DNA of 64,000 nt from G958295645 sp965242735 (GTDB lineage Bacteria > Gemmatimonadota > Gemmatimonadetes > Longimicrobiales > Gaopeijiaceae): positions 1,426,001 to 1,490,000 of the forward strand of contig OZ251497.1 in assembly GCA_965242735.1 (NCBI GenBank), given 5' to 3'. The notes under the pieces were generated by a model. It did not search any database. It was not told where the DNA came from and was given only the letters and a program-made list of their open reading frames with translations. Below are positions 20,432-29,691 of this stretch, in pieces. Each line of letters starts with the position of its first letter. Within the stretch, counting starts at the first letter, position 1. Both the position numbers and the translations under genes were made by a program.

Positions 20432-21601
20432 ATGATTCCACGACGACACCTGGCCCGGGTGGTTGGCAGCCTCGACGAGACGCCCGCTGTCGTCATCCTG
20501 GGCCCCCGCCAGATCGGCAAGACCACCTTGGCGCGACAGGTCGCCGCCGCGGCTCCGGGAAGCGTCTATCTGGACCTGGAGGATCCCGGCCACGCCGCCC
20601 GGCTCGCGGACCCGGCGCGCTACCTCGCCCAGCGCTCCGGCGCCCTGACGATCCTCGACGAAGTCCAGCGGATGCCCGGGCTCTTCGAGATCTTGCGAGG
20701 CCAGATCGATCTTCGGCGGCGAGAAGGGCGGCGGGCCCGGCACTTTCTCCTGCTTGGTTCGGCATCTCGGACGCTCCTGAACCAGTCCGCCGAGTCGCTT
20801 GCCGGGCGTCTGGTTTACTACGACTTGCCGGGCTTGGACGCCCAGGAGATCGGCGGCGGCGACCGCGACCGGCTATGGCTTCGCGGCGGATTTCCGGACT
20901 CGTTCACCGCCGCCGGCGACGCGGCTTCGGCGCGCTGGAGGCTGGCGTTCATCCGAACGTACCTGGAGCGCGAAGTCCCTGGCTTCGGGGTGCGCGTGCC
21001 CGCCGCCACGTTGCGCCGCTTCTGGACGATGCTGGCCCACCGGCAAGGCGGGTTGCTGAACGCCTCGGCCTTGGCCCAGAGCCTGGGCGTGTCACCGCCG
21101 CCGGCGTCCCGCTACCTGGACCTGCTCGTCGACCTGTTGCTCGTGCGTCGCCTTCAGCCCTACTTCGCCAACGTCGGCAAGCGCCTCGTGAAGGCGCCCA
21201 AGGTCTACGTCCGCGACACGGGTCTTCTCCACGCGTTGCTCGGCTTGCGCACCTGCGACGACCTCTTGTCCCACCCTGTCGCCGGCTTCAGCTGGGAGGG
21301 CTTCGTGATCGAGAACCTGTTGGCGGTCGCGCCCTTCGGAACCGACGCTTGGTTCTACCGCACTCGCGCCGGCGCGGAGATCGACCTGCTGCTGCTCTTG
21401 CCCGACCAGAGGCTGTGGGCCGTCGAGATCAAGCGGGGCGCGGTGCGGAAGACGAGCAAGGGATTCGAGCTTGCCGCGAACGACCTCGGCGTGGCCGACA
21501 GGTTCGTCGTGCACTCGGGCGACGAGGCGTATCCCCTCTCCGAGCGCGCGACGGCGATGCCGCTCGATGGGATGATGACGCGTCTGGCGCAGGCGGAGTA
21601 G
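20432..21601 (+). CDS. AAA ATPase with DUF4143 domain
   Basis: The 389-residue protein has Walker A GPRQIGKTT at about 24-32, Walker B ALTILDEVQR, a winged-helix part (LNASALAQSLGVSPPPASRYLDLL) and the C-terminal DUF4143 region with a nuclease-like pattern E-D-EIKRG (GAEIDLLLLL ... AVEIKRG). Family members are widespread, often mobile, and of unknown function; a toxin or defence role has been proposed. The palindrome over the start suggests self-control. Confidence 0.9.
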   Translation: MIPRRHLARVVGSLDETPAVVILGPRQIGKTTLARQVAAAAPGSVYLDLEDPGHAARLADPARYLAQRSGALTILDEVQRMPGLFEILRGQIDLRRREGRRARHFLLLGSASRTLLNQSAESLAGRLVYYDLPGLDAQEIGGGDRDRLWLRGGFPDSFTAAGDAASARWRLAFIRTYLEREVPGFGVRVPAATLRRFWTMLAHRQGGLLNASALAQSLGVSPPPASRYLDLLVDLLLVRRLQPYFANVGKRLVKAPKVYVRDTGLLHALLGLRTCDDLLSHPVAGFSWEGFVIENLLAVAPFGTDAWFYRTRAGAEIDLLLLLPDQRLWAVEIKRGAVRKTSKGFELAANDLGVADRFVVHSGDEAYPLSERATAMPLDGMMTRLAQAE

Positions 21602-21697
21602 GGGCGCATGGCGGGTTGCCTCCGGCCCGACGCCGGACGACGCGGCTTCAGCGGGCGGCGCGAGTCGGCGGGGACTTCGCTGCGCGACCGCGATGCG

Positions 21698-22567
21698 TCA
21701 GCTCCGTTCGATGCCCTCTTCCGTCGGGTCGGCCCGGCGCACCGGCGCGAAGTGATCCAGGATTCGGGCGCCGCTTCCCACGGCGCGGGCGCGAGCCAGC
21801 GTCTCGTGCACCCACGCGATCGCCGCTTCCACGGCGTCGGCCGGGGCCATGCCCAGCGCGAGCCCTGCGGCCGCCGCCGCGGCCAGCGTGCAACCGGTGC
21901 CATGGACCGGGCCGCCGCCGATCCTGGGGCGGCGAAGCGCGCGAAGCGTCCGGCCGTCCCAAAGCACGTCGGCGACCTCGGCGCCCTTCAAGTGGCCGCC
22001 CTTGACGAGCGCGGCGCCCGCGCCGGCCTCGACCAGCCGGCGCGCCGCTTCCTCCATCCCCTCCTCGGTCGCGTCCTTGACGCCAGCGAGGGCCGCCGCT
22101 TCCGGCCAGTTGGGCGTGACGAGCGCGGCCAGCGGAACGAGCTCCTCCAGCACGGCGGCCTCGGCGTCGGGCGCCAGAAGCCGGTCTCCGCTGGTGGCGA
22201 CCATCACCGGGTCCAGCACGTAGGCGCCGAGCCCGTGCCTCTTGATTCGTCCGGCCACCGCGCAAACGATTTCGGCGTCGGCGAGCATCCCCGTCTTGAC
22301 GGCGGCGACCGGCATGTCGGCGGCGACGCTGTCGATCTGGGCGGCGACCATGCCGGGCGCCAGGGCCTGCGCGCGCTGGACGCCCGCCGTGTTCTGGGCC
22401 GTGACGGCGGCGACCGCCGACGCGCCGAGCACGCCCCACTGGTGCAGCGTCTTGAGATCGGCCTGGAGGCCGGCCCCGCCGCAGCTGTCGCTCCCGCCGA
22501 CGGCGAGGACCACGGGCCGGCCCGCCAAGTCGCGGGCGGGAGCCGGGAGGCGAAGCTTCGAGACCAT
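21698..22567 (-). CDS. thiD: Hydroxymethylpyrimidine/phosphomethylpyrimidine kinase
   Basis: ThiD phosphorylates HMP and HMP-P in thiamine pyrophosphate synthesis. The 289-residue protein has the ribokinase-fold motifs VVLAVGGSDSCGGAGLQADL, AVTAQNT, PVMVATSGDRLL and the catalytic VHGTGCTLAAAAAAGLALG near the end. The ATG at 22567 overlaps the ATG of the divergent gene in CATG; a later start close to RPVVLAVGG is possible. No other thiamine genes are in the window. Confidence 0.93.
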   Translation of the reverse strand: MVSKLRLPAPARDLAGRPVVLAVGGSDSCGGAGLQADLKTLHQWGVLGASAVAAVTAQNTAGVQRAQALAPGMVAAQIDSVAADMPVAAVKTGMLADAEIVCAVAGRIKRHGLGAYVLDPVMVATSGDRLLAPDAEAAVLEELVPLAALVTPNWPEAAALAGVKDATEEGMEEAARRLVEAGAGAALVKGGHLKGAEVADVLWDGRTLRALRRPRIGGGPVHGTGCTLAAAAAAGLALGMAPADAVEAAIAWVHETLARARAVGSGARILDHFAPVRRADPTEEGIERS

Positions 22568-23333
22568 GATCAGCAAGTCTAGACGGCGGACGGTGGCGCG
22601 GCTACGCCGCCGCCGCGGAAGAGAGCGAGAGGGGATGGCGTTGGCCGAGGGGCCCCGGGTCGCGCTGGAGGCGTTGCGCGCGCCCGGCGACGTGGCCTGG
22701 GCGCTGGTGGGCGAGGCGTACGCGGCCACGGAGACTGGCCGCAGAGTGTTCGCGGCGTGCCGTTCTCGCGGCGTCGAGGCCGAGGTTGCGCCGGACGAGG
22801 CGGTGCGCGCGTTGTGCTCGACCGAGGCGCCGCAGCCGGTCCTGCTGGCCGCGAAGACGCCGCCCATGGGGACGCACGCGGGCGCCGCGGGCCGCTACCT
22901 GCTGGCCGACGGCATCCAGACGCCCGGCAATTTGGGCGCGTTGGCGCGTTCGGCCTGGGCGTTCGGCCTGGACGGCGTGATCGTCGGGCCCGGGACGGTG
23001 GACCCCTGGAACGCCAAGGCCGTGCGAGGTTCGGCGGGGGCCGCGTTTCGCATCCCGTTCCTGCGCGCGGCGGAGGAGTGGCTGGATGCCGGCTCGCCGC
23101 GCGAGACGCTGTTCTACGCGGACCCGGCGGGCAGCCCCGTGGAGGTCGTGCTGGGCGCGGGCGTGCCGGCGTCCTGGGCGCTGGCGGTGGGCAACGAGGG
23201 TCGGGGCGTCTCCGAAGCGGTGCGGCGGCGGGGATCGGCGCTGGCCGTCCCGGTCCAGCCGGGGGTCGAGTCGCTCAACGCCGCCGTCGCCGGATCCATT
23301 CTGCTCTACGCCCTGACCCGCGCGGGCCGGTGA
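22566..23333 (+). CDS. TrmH/SpoU-family RNA 2'-O-methyltransferase
   Basis: The 255-residue protein has the substrate-binding N-terminal domain (RRRGREREGMALAEGPRVALEAL) and the SPOUT knot with motifs DGIQTPGNLGALARSAWAFG, WALAVGNEGRGVS and VPVQPGVESLNAAVAGSILLYAL. It methylates ribose in rRNA or tRNA; the exact target cannot be read from sequence. Its start shares bases with thiD's start on the other strand. GTGA overlap joins it to the prepilin peptidase. Confidence 0.9.
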   Translation: MISKSRRRTVARLRRRRGREREGMALAEGPRVALEALRAPGDVAWALVGEAYAATETGRRVFAACRSRGVEAEVAPDEAVRALCSTEAPQPVLLAAKTPPMGTHAGAAGRYLLADGIQTPGNLGALARSAWAFGLDGVIVGPGTVDPWNAKAVRGSAGAAFRIPFLRAAEEWLDAGSPRETLFYADPAGSPVEVVLGAGVPASWALAVGNEGRGVSEAVRRRGSALAVPVQPGVESLNAAVAGSILLYALTRAGR

Positions 23334-24103
23334 CGGCCGGCGTCACCGGGCCGGTGGTGGGGCTGGCCGCGATCGTGGGCGCTTGCGCCGGCTCGTTCGT
23401 CAACGTGTGCGCGTTGCGGTGGCCCGCCGACGAGTCCGTGCGCGCGCCCCGGTCGCGCTGCCCCGCATGTTCGGCGGCGCTTCGCTGGTTCGAGACGCTG
23501 CCGTTCCTGGGATACGCGTTGGCGGCCGGACGGTGCCGGCGGTGCCGGGCCCGCATCTCGCTTCAGTACCCTCTGGCCGAGGCGCTGGGCGCGCTTGCCT
23601 GGGGATGGGCGGCCTGGCGGTGGGGTCTCCAGCCGGAGACGTTGCGCGGCGCCGTCTTCCTGACGCTCCTCCTGGGCATTGCGCTGGCGGACCTGCGCAC
23701 CTACGTCATCCCGGACCAATTCACCTGGGGAGGCGCGTGCGTCGGCTTGGCGCTGTCCCTGCTTCCCGGCGGCGCCACCGCCGTGCAGGCCGTGTCGGGC
23801 GCCGTCGTCGGCTTCGGCGCGCTCTGGCTGGCGGCCGTCGGCGGCAAGGTCTTGTTCAAGCGCGACGCGCTGGGCGGCGGGGACGTGAAAGCTCTGGCGG
23901 TGGCGGGCGCCTTTCTCGGTCCGGCGGGGGCCTTGCTGACCCTCTTCGCGGGAGCGGTCGCCGGCGTGCTGGTCTTCGGGCCGGTCTCGGTCCGCACGGG
24001 ACGCTTGGTGCCGTTCGGCGCGTTCCTGGCGCTCGGGGGCGCGCTGGCGTACGGGTGGGGCGAGCCGATCGTCGCATGGTACCTGGGTGCGCTGTTGCCG
24101 TGA
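23330..24103 (+). CDS. Prepilin peptidase (A24 family)
   Basis: The 257-residue inner-membrane aspartic protease cleaves and methylates type IV pilin-like leaders. Visible are the zinc-binding pairs CPACSAAL and CRRCRARI, the first catalytic Asp in IALADLRTYVIPD and the second in GGGDVKALA, with about seven membrane segments. Start GTG 23330 overlaps the preceding stop (GTGA). No pilin genes lie nearby. Confidence 0.92.
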   Translation: MTAGVTGPVVGLAAIVGACAGSFVNVCALRWPADESVRAPRSRCPACSAALRWFETLPFLGYALAAGRCRRCRARISLQYPLAEALGALAWGWAAWRWGLQPETLRGAVFLTLLLGIALADLRTYVIPDQFTWGGACVGLALSLLPGGATAVQAVSGAVVGFGALWLAAVGGKVLFKRDALGGGDVKALAVAGAFLGPAGALLTLFAGAVAGVLVFGPVSVRTGRLVPFGAFLALGGALAYGWGEPIVAWYLGALLP

Positions 24104-24483
24104 GCGACGCGACTGCTCCCGTGAGCGCGCGGCCGGGGGTCCTGCTGCCGGACGTGGGCATGGTCGCTACACTGCTCCCGTGAGCGTGCGGCCGGGGGTA
24201 CGGGGGGCGCGGCGCGGTCCAGACGAGCTGATGCTCCGTGCGGACGTGGAAGCGAGGCCAAGCGGGAAGACGTTCGGCACGCCGAACGCGGACATGCGAG
24301 CAATCTGGGAGGATCTGCGCCGTCGAGGGCTTGACGGGGGGCCGCCCGTGCGGCCAGTAGTGGAGGGGAGCGGCGCCCCGACGGGGCGCGAGGCCGGAAA
24401 TCCCCGAAGTAGCTGAACCCGTTCGGAGCGACGCTTCGCGCATGCGCGGCGCCGCCGTCCGTCAATCACATGGAGGTGGCACG
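24104..24483. other. Spacer with a duplicated gene end
   Basis: No convincing gene. A 28-base segment (24113-24140) containing CCGTGAGCG recurs at 24172-24199 with one change, and both resemble the last codons of the prepilin peptidase at 24091. A GCGCCCCGACGGGGCGC hairpin lies near 24371. A short plus frame from 24232 (MLRADVEARPSGKTFG) is open for about 60 codons but has no ribosome-binding site or family likeness. Confidence 0.55.
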
Positions 24484-27369
24484 TTGGGACAATCGAGACG
24501 TACCGAGACCAAGGCCCGCCGAGGCGGTCCGCAGAAGGCGGCCCCGTCGGCACGGAAGCCCAGCCGGACCGCCGCGGGGCCGGCGGGCGCGCCCCCCAAG
24601 CCCCGAGACCGGAGGCCCAAGGCTGGCCCGGCGGCGGACACCCGGGTGCTGGAGCGACCCAAGAGCGCCGCGCCGGGGCCGCTTCGGGCCATCATGGCTG
24701 CGCCCGCTCGCCTTACCGGGATTCGACTGTGGAAGCTCCTCGACAGGGAAGAGAAGGCCGTCGCGGCCGAGGTCTACATGCTGGGGGGCGCAACGCCGCG
24801 AAAGAATCTGGTCGGCGTGGTGGCGAAGAGCATCAACTTCATGCCGGCCACGGTCGGCAAGTGGCCGCCGGGCAAGATCGCGCAAGAGCTGTGGCGAGTG
24901 CCGATCCGCGAGGCCAAGCGCGCCGACGACCTGTTGCGCGGACTTCTCGGCGCCCCGCACCACAAGGCGTCGTTGTCCCGCATGGCCGGACTGCTGAAGC
25001 TCCAGGACGTGGACGACGTCTTGGAGGGCGCCGCGAACGTGACGGCGGAGCGGGCGCGGAAGGCGGCCGACGCGATTGCGGAGGAATTCGGCGAACGGGA
25101 AGCCGTGGTGCTGCTCATGATCCTCGTCGTCCTCAAGGCGCCGATGTCCGCGAGCCTGATGGACTGGATGCGCGACCGGGCGGCGGCTCGAACGGCGGCG
25201 GCCGAGGCGCCCGAGGAAGCCGACAGCCCGGTCGGCGACGCGCAGGAGGCCCCCGAGACGCCGCCCGCGCCCGCCGCCCGCGAACCCGGCAGGGAGCACA
25301 CGTTCACCACGCTGGACCGCGTGCTGGTGCAAGCGGCCGTCGACGCGCGGCGCGGGATCGAAGGCGCGCTGTCGGAAGACGAGATCGACGACATGGTCAA
25401 CGACTACGTGCATCTGAACGGACAGCGGCACCGCTCCTACTTCCATGCAGGCTTTCGCGACGCGCTGTTCGGCCGAGATCCCGAGTCCGAGGCCCTGTCC
25501 GCGCAGAAGGCGGAACAAGCGCGATGGTACTGGGCCGGCGCGGTGAAGGGGTGGGCCGACTCCGATGCATGGCAGAGAATCGCCGACGAATACGACAAGC
25601 GCCAGTCCGTCGTGCGCAAGCTGGGCGACGGTTCTCCGCCGTCGATGGCGGCCGTCGGTGTCGTGGCCAGGGCGTTGTGCGAGCAGGAGAGAGCCGCCGA
25701 GCTGACGGACTTCGTCAAGTCCAGCGCTCTTGTCGCCTCCACGGATCTGGCTCTCTTTCAGTTGCTTCTGGACGCGGCCACCGATCTCCTGCACGACGAC
25801 AAGGCGGCCGCGGCGCTCCCCATCTTCGATCTCTTGGCCAAAGGAAGAAGAAACGCATCGCTGGAGATGGGGGAGATTGGGCTGGACGCCAAGCGCCGGC
25901 GCGCGCACTGCCTTCGCCAGATGGACCAGAGCGATCGGGCCAGGAGAATTCTCTCGGGCCTGCTCAAGGAAGATCTCACGCCCAACGACCGCGCGATGGT
26001 TCATGCCGACTTGGGCCTGCTCATGGGCGGGTTCCGGCGCCTTTCGGACGTCCTTCTGCCGAAGCGAAAGGAATCGGTCGACCGCGTCGCGCAACAGCTG
26101 AGGAAAGGACGCGCTCACTTCGAGAAGTCGGTTTCGGAGAGTGTGCGCTATGCGTCGCACGGGCACTATTGTCTCGGCACGCTGGCGCTTTGCGAAGAAC
26201 GGCACGACGAGGCTCGCATGCACTTGAAGCAGGCCCATGACGTGTTTTCCGCCGGAGGCCGCTACGATGCCGATCTCGTGGCGCGGTCCGCGCTCTACTT
26301 GGGCATTGCCACGGTCTTGGAGCTCTGCGAGGAGGAACTCTCTCGAGGCGCGCGCGGCATCGAGGAGGGCCTGGAGGCGGGAGCCCAGTTTCCGTCGTAT
26401 TTCGTGGATGACGCCGTTGCCGGCCTCGAACTGGTATCTACGGCGAAGCTCCAGCAGGTGTCGTCTTTGCTGTTGCGGCATGGCGACCAAGGCGTCTTCG
26501 ACGAATTGGCCAAGAGCGCGGCGGTCAAGTACTGCAGGGAACTCGCGCTGGCGTTGTACTGCAAGGCGACCGCGGAAGGCGTGAAGAAGAACAAGGCCGT
26601 CACCTACTTGCACGGTGCGCTGAAGGGCTACCTTGCCGACGAGAAGAACGACGACGAATCAGCGTTCGAGGTGCTGGACGTGTTGGAAGAATATGCGATG
26701 GAAGGCATCGGCACGCCGCGATTCATGGCCTTGTTGTGCCGAGACAATTACGACTGTCCGCCCCTCAAGACTGAAGACGCGCGCATTGCTCACGCAAGTT
26801 GCCTCGAGTCAGAGGGCGACCGCGAGGGGGCCGCAGCGGTCCTGTGGCCGCTGGTCGGCCAGTTCAGCGCGAAGAAGGAGACCTTCAACGCGATCGGCGT
26901 TCTGGAGAGCATCAAGGCCTACCGGTTGGACGCGTACGCCGATCGGGTGGAGCGGGAGCTGGAGAGGCTGTCCCGCGCGACGGCGGTGCACGAGGGCGCC
27001 GACAACTGGGAAGACGGGCAGGAGATCTCCGTGCTGGTCGTGGGAGGCGACGAGCGCCAGTCCAAGGCCGACGAACGCGTGCGCCGACTGGTCGAGAAAG
27101 AACGCAAGGGCGTGGCCGTGCAGTTCGTGCGCTCCGGATGGGGCGCCGGCTCCGGGGTGCCGCTGGAGCGCGCCAGGAGTCTTGTGCAGACGTCCGACGC
27201 GGTCGTCGTCATGCGCTTCATGCGGACGCACTTCGGCAGGGAGATCCGCACGGCGTGCGGCAAGGCGGACAAGCCGTGGCGCTTCTGCTGGCCGGGCGGC
27301 AACAACGCCCAGGCGCGGGCCGTGCTCGAGGCGGCGCGAGCGGTGCGAAGGCCGGGGAAGCGCTCGTAG
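24484..27369 (+). CDS. Large helical-repeat protein with C-terminal Rossmann-like domain, function unknown
   Basis: The 961-residue protein starts at TTG 24484 behind a perfect GGAGG (7-base spacing). A basic, disordered N terminus (about 1-70) is followed by a helical region, an Ala/Pro/Glu linker (about 235-280), and many helical hairpins resembling TPR units (MDQSDRARRILSGLL, ALCEERHDEARMHLKQAHDVF). Residues 848-961 read ISVLVVGGDERQ ... TSDAVVVMRFMRTHFGREI ... WRFCWPGGNNA, a small Rossmann-like fold similar in pattern to DUF2325. The function is unknown; it may be a sensor or scaffold. It stands alone, with unassigned spacers on both sides. Confidence 0.8.
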   Translation: MGQSRRTETKARRGGPQKAAPSARKPSRTAAGPAGAPPKPRDRRPKAGPAADTRVLERPKSAAPGPLRAIMAAPARLTGIRLWKLLDREEKAVAAEVYMLGGATPRKNLVGVVAKSINFMPATVGKWPPGKIAQELWRVPIREAKRADDLLRGLLGAPHHKASLSRMAGLLKLQDVDDVLEGAANVTAERARKAADAIAEEFGEREAVVLLMILVVLKAPMSASLMDWMRDRAAARTAAAEAPEEADSPVGDAQEAPETPPAPAAREPGREHTFTTLDRVLVQAAVDARRGIEGALSEDEIDDMVNDYVHLNGQRHRSYFHAGFRDALFGRDPESEALSAQKAEQARWYWAGAVKGWADSDAWQRIADEYDKRQSVVRKLGDGSPPSMAAVGVVARALCEQERAAELTDFVKSSALVASTDLALFQLLLDAATDLLHDDKAAAALPIFDLLAKGRRNASLEMGEIGLDAKRRRAHCLRQMDQSDRARRILSGLLKEDLTPNDRAMVHADLGLLMGGFRRLSDVLLPKRKESVDRVAQQLRKGRAHFEKSVSESVRYASHGHYCLGTLALCEERHDEARMHLKQAHDVFSAGGRYDADLVARSALYLGIATVLELCEEELSRGARGIEEGLEAGAQFPSYFVDDAVAGLELVSTAKLQQVSSLLLRHGDQGVFDELAKSAAVKYCRELALALYCKATAEGVKKNKAVTYLHGALKGYLADEKNDDESAFEVLDVLEEYAMEGIGTPRFMALLCRDNYDCPPLKTEDARIAHASCLESEGDREGAAAVLWPLVGQFSAKKETFNAIGVLESIKAYRLDAYADRVERELERLSRATAVHEGADNWEDGQEISVLVVGGDERQSKADERVRRLVEKERKGVAVQFVRSGWGAGSGVPLERARSLVQTSDAVVVMRFMRTHFGREIRTACGKADKPWRFCWPGGNNAQARAVLEAARAVRRPGKRS

Positions 27370-27668
27370 CGAAGGGTCGTCGCTTTGCCGCGTGGCGCTC
27401 CCCGCGCGCTTTGGCGGACGGGAGAGCGGCGAGCGCGGCCGCGGCCGCGCCGCCGCCGCTTCGGCGCATAGGCGGCGCTTGGCGGATTCGAAGCGGCGAA
27501 CCGCGACGGGCCGCTTTCCGCGCGCCTTGCCCGAAGACGGCTGTTTCGTGACACTTTAGGGCGGCCGTCGGCGGGGCTTCCGCGACGGTCGGCGCCGGGC
27601 TCGCTGGCTACGGCGGCTTTGGGGCAGTCGTGGCCGCCCTCCATCCCACCCCCACCCTACGCCGAACC
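27370..27668. other. Spacer before metK, nothing assigned
   Basis: Very GC-rich with many short palindromic GCCGC runs. I see no SAM riboswitch core and no clear promoter; TGACACTTTAG near 27548 is the only AT-richer patch. Confidence 0.5.
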
Positions 27669-28856
27669 TTGAGCAAACGACTCTTCACGTCCGAATCCGT
27701 CACGGACGGACACCCCGACAAGATTGCCGACCAGATATCGGACGCGGTGCTGGACGCCGTGCTCGCGGAGGACGCCGAAGGCCGGGTCGCCGCCGAGACG
27801 CTGGTCAACACCGGGATGGTGGTGGTGGCGGGCGAGATCACCTCGGCGGCGGAGATCTGCGTGCCGGCCATCGTGCGCGACGTGGTTCGGAAGGCCGGGT
27901 ACGACCGGCCGGAGTACGGCTTCGACGGGGACAGCTGCGCGGTGGTCACGGCCATCGACAAGCAGTCGCGCGAGATCGAAAAGGGTGTGGACGGCGGCGG
28001 GGCCGGGGACCAGGGGATGATGTTCGGCTACGCCTCCAACGAGACGCCCGAGTTCATGCCGGCGCCGATCGCGTGCGCCCATGCGCTGGTGCGGCGGCTG
28101 TCCGATGCGAGGCGGGGAGGCGAGATCGAATGGCTGCGCCCGGACGGGAAGTCGCAGGTGACGTTCGAGTACGAAGGGGACGGTCCGGCGATGCGGCCGG
28201 CGCGGGTGAAGGCCGTGGTGCTCAGCGCCCAGCACGACGACGTGGGCATGGTCGAGGTCAAGAGGCGGCTGCGGAAGGAGATCGTCGAGCCGGTCCTGGC
28301 CGAGAAGGGGTTCGGGCTGGACGACGCGGCCTGTCATGTCAATCCGGCGTGCAGCTTCGTGGACGGCGGCCCCAAGGCGGACGCCGGGATGACCGGACGC
28401 AAGATCATCGTGGACACCTACGGCGGGATGGGGCGCCACGGCGGCGGCGCGTTCTCCGGCAAGGACGCCACGAAGGTGGACCGGTCGGGGGCCTACGCGG
28501 CGCGCTGGGCGGCCAAGAACTTGGTGGCGGCGGGGGCCGCGTCGCGTTGCGAGGTGCAGCTGGCGTACGCGATCGGGCGGTGCGAGCCGCTGCAGGTCTA
28601 CGTGGACTCGTTCGGCACCAGCGAACTGCAGGACGACGACCGGCTGTCCGAGGCGGTCAGCGATGTCTTCGACTTCACTCCCGCCGGGATCATCGACGCG
28701 TTGGGCCTGAAGGCGCCGGTGTTCGGGCCGACGGCGACCTTCGGTCATTTCGGGCGCGAGCCGAGGGAAGACGAGCGCCGCGGTTGCCAGGTGCGGCTGT
28801 TCTCTTGGGAACGGACCAACAGGGTGGACGACTTGCGCGAGGCGTTGGACCTTTGA
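27669..28856 (+). CDS. metK: S-adenosylmethionine synthetase
   Basis: MetK makes SAM from methionine and ATP. The protein begins LSKRLFTSESVTDGHPDKIAD (TTG start, 27669); an in-frame GTG at 27630 would add 13 residues outside the family. Signature motifs GAGDQGMMFGYA and GGGAFSGKDATKVDRS are intact. Length about 395 residues, normal. SAM from this enzyme feeds the methyltransferases in the window. A 23-bp piece of its 3' end is repeated 80 bp downstream. Confidence 0.95.
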   Translation: MSKRLFTSESVTDGHPDKIADQISDAVLDAVLAEDAEGRVAAETLVNTGMVVVAGEITSAAEICVPAIVRDVVRKAGYDRPEYGFDGDSCAVVTAIDKQSREIEKGVDGGGAGDQGMMFGYASNETPEFMPAPIACAHALVRRLSDARRGGEIEWLRPDGKSQVTFEYEGDGPAMRPARVKAVVLSAQHDDVGMVEVKRRLRKEIVEPVLAEKGFGLDDAACHVNPACSFVDGGPKADAGMTGRKIIVDTYGGMGRHGGGAFSGKDATKVDRSGAYAARWAAKNLVAAGAASRCEVQLAYAIGRCEPLQVYVDSFGTSELQDDDRLSEAVSDVFDFTPAGIIDALGLKAPVFGPTATFGHFGREPREDERRGCQVRLFSWERTNRVDDLREALDL

Positions 28857-28925
28857 GGGCTGCGGGGAAACGGCGGGTAGCCGCGTGCGAGGCAGCCTGG
28901 ACGGGTGGACGACTTGCGCGAGGCG
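28823..28925. repeat. 23-bp direct repeat at and behind the metK end
   Basis: GGGTGGACGACTTGCGCGAG plus GCG occurs at 28823-28845 inside metK and again at 28903-28925 in the spacer, without mismatch. Confidence 0.85.
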
Positions 28926-29061
28926 CGGAGTCTTCGGGGGTCCGGTCGGCCGTGCGGGGCGCGGGCTTGGCGGTGGAGCGCCGGTTGTGCGCCCGTTTCG
29001 AGTCGGCCATGTTGGCTCCTGCGTTTCCGGCGATTCGGCCCCTGTCCGCGGGAGAAGGCTG

Positions 29062-29574
29062 TTGATCCAGCTCTGCGTCAAGGCGCTTGCCTTCGACCGC
29101 GCCACCAAGGCCCCGGTGGTGCTGCTGGAGGAAGTCGGCAGCCAGCGGGTCCTGCCCATCTGGATTGGGCCCGGCGAGGCCAACGCCATCGCGAACAGCT
29201 CGGGGGCGCAGAAGTTCCCCCGGCCCCTCACGCACGACCTGCTCGTCTCGATCCTCAAGGGACTCGGCGGCACGCTGCGGCGCGTGGAGATCACGCGGGT
29301 CGAGGACAGCACGTACTTCGCCGAGCTCATCATCGACCAGGGCGGTCGGCTCGTCTCCATCGACGCCCGGCCTTCCGACTCGATCGCCATCGCCCTGCGC
29401 GCCGACGCCGGGATCTACGCCGACGACGCCGTCATGGAGGCGGCCCCGAAGGTCGCCGAGGCGCAACGGCGCGAGCGGCCGTCCGACGCGGAGCCGGACC
29501 GAATGAGCGGGGAGGCCCTGGCGGAGCACCTGCGCAGGCTGCGTCCCGAGGACTTGGGCCGGTTCGAGCGCTAG
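29062..29574 (+). CDS. Bifunctional nuclease-domain protein (DUF151)
   Basis: The 170-residue protein reads LIQLCVKALAFDRATKAPVV and contains the family blocks LPIWIGPGEANAIA, LTHDLLVSILKGLGG and IDARPSDSIAIALRADAGIY. Members have reported RNase and DNase activity in plants; the bacterial role is not settled. TTG 29062 is preceded by GGAGAAGG, which decides the start. Confidence 0.9.
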   Translation: MIQLCVKALAFDRATKAPVVLLEEVGSQRVLPIWIGPGEANAIANSSGAQKFPRPLTHDLLVSILKGLGGTLRRVEITRVEDSTYFAELIIDQGGRLVSIDARPSDSIAIALRADAGIYADDAVMEAAPKVAEAQRRERPSDAEPDRMSGEALAEHLRRLRPEDLGRFER

Positions 29575-29691
29575 CCCTGCCGTGTGGCCGCGGCGGTCCG
29601 GCCGGCGAAGCGGGCCCGGCCACGCCGGACGTTGCCGCGTTCCGACGCCGGATTCGAGTCTCGGCGCGCGGTTTCGCGGCCGGCGCGACGA

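Noticed and set aside
24232..24416. Small gene in the spacer before the 961-residue protein
   Set aside because: No ribosome-binding site and no family likeness; the other strand is equally open.
27370..27668. SAM riboswitch before metK
   Set aside because: I could not find a conserved core or a fitting helix set; a covariance-model search would be needed.
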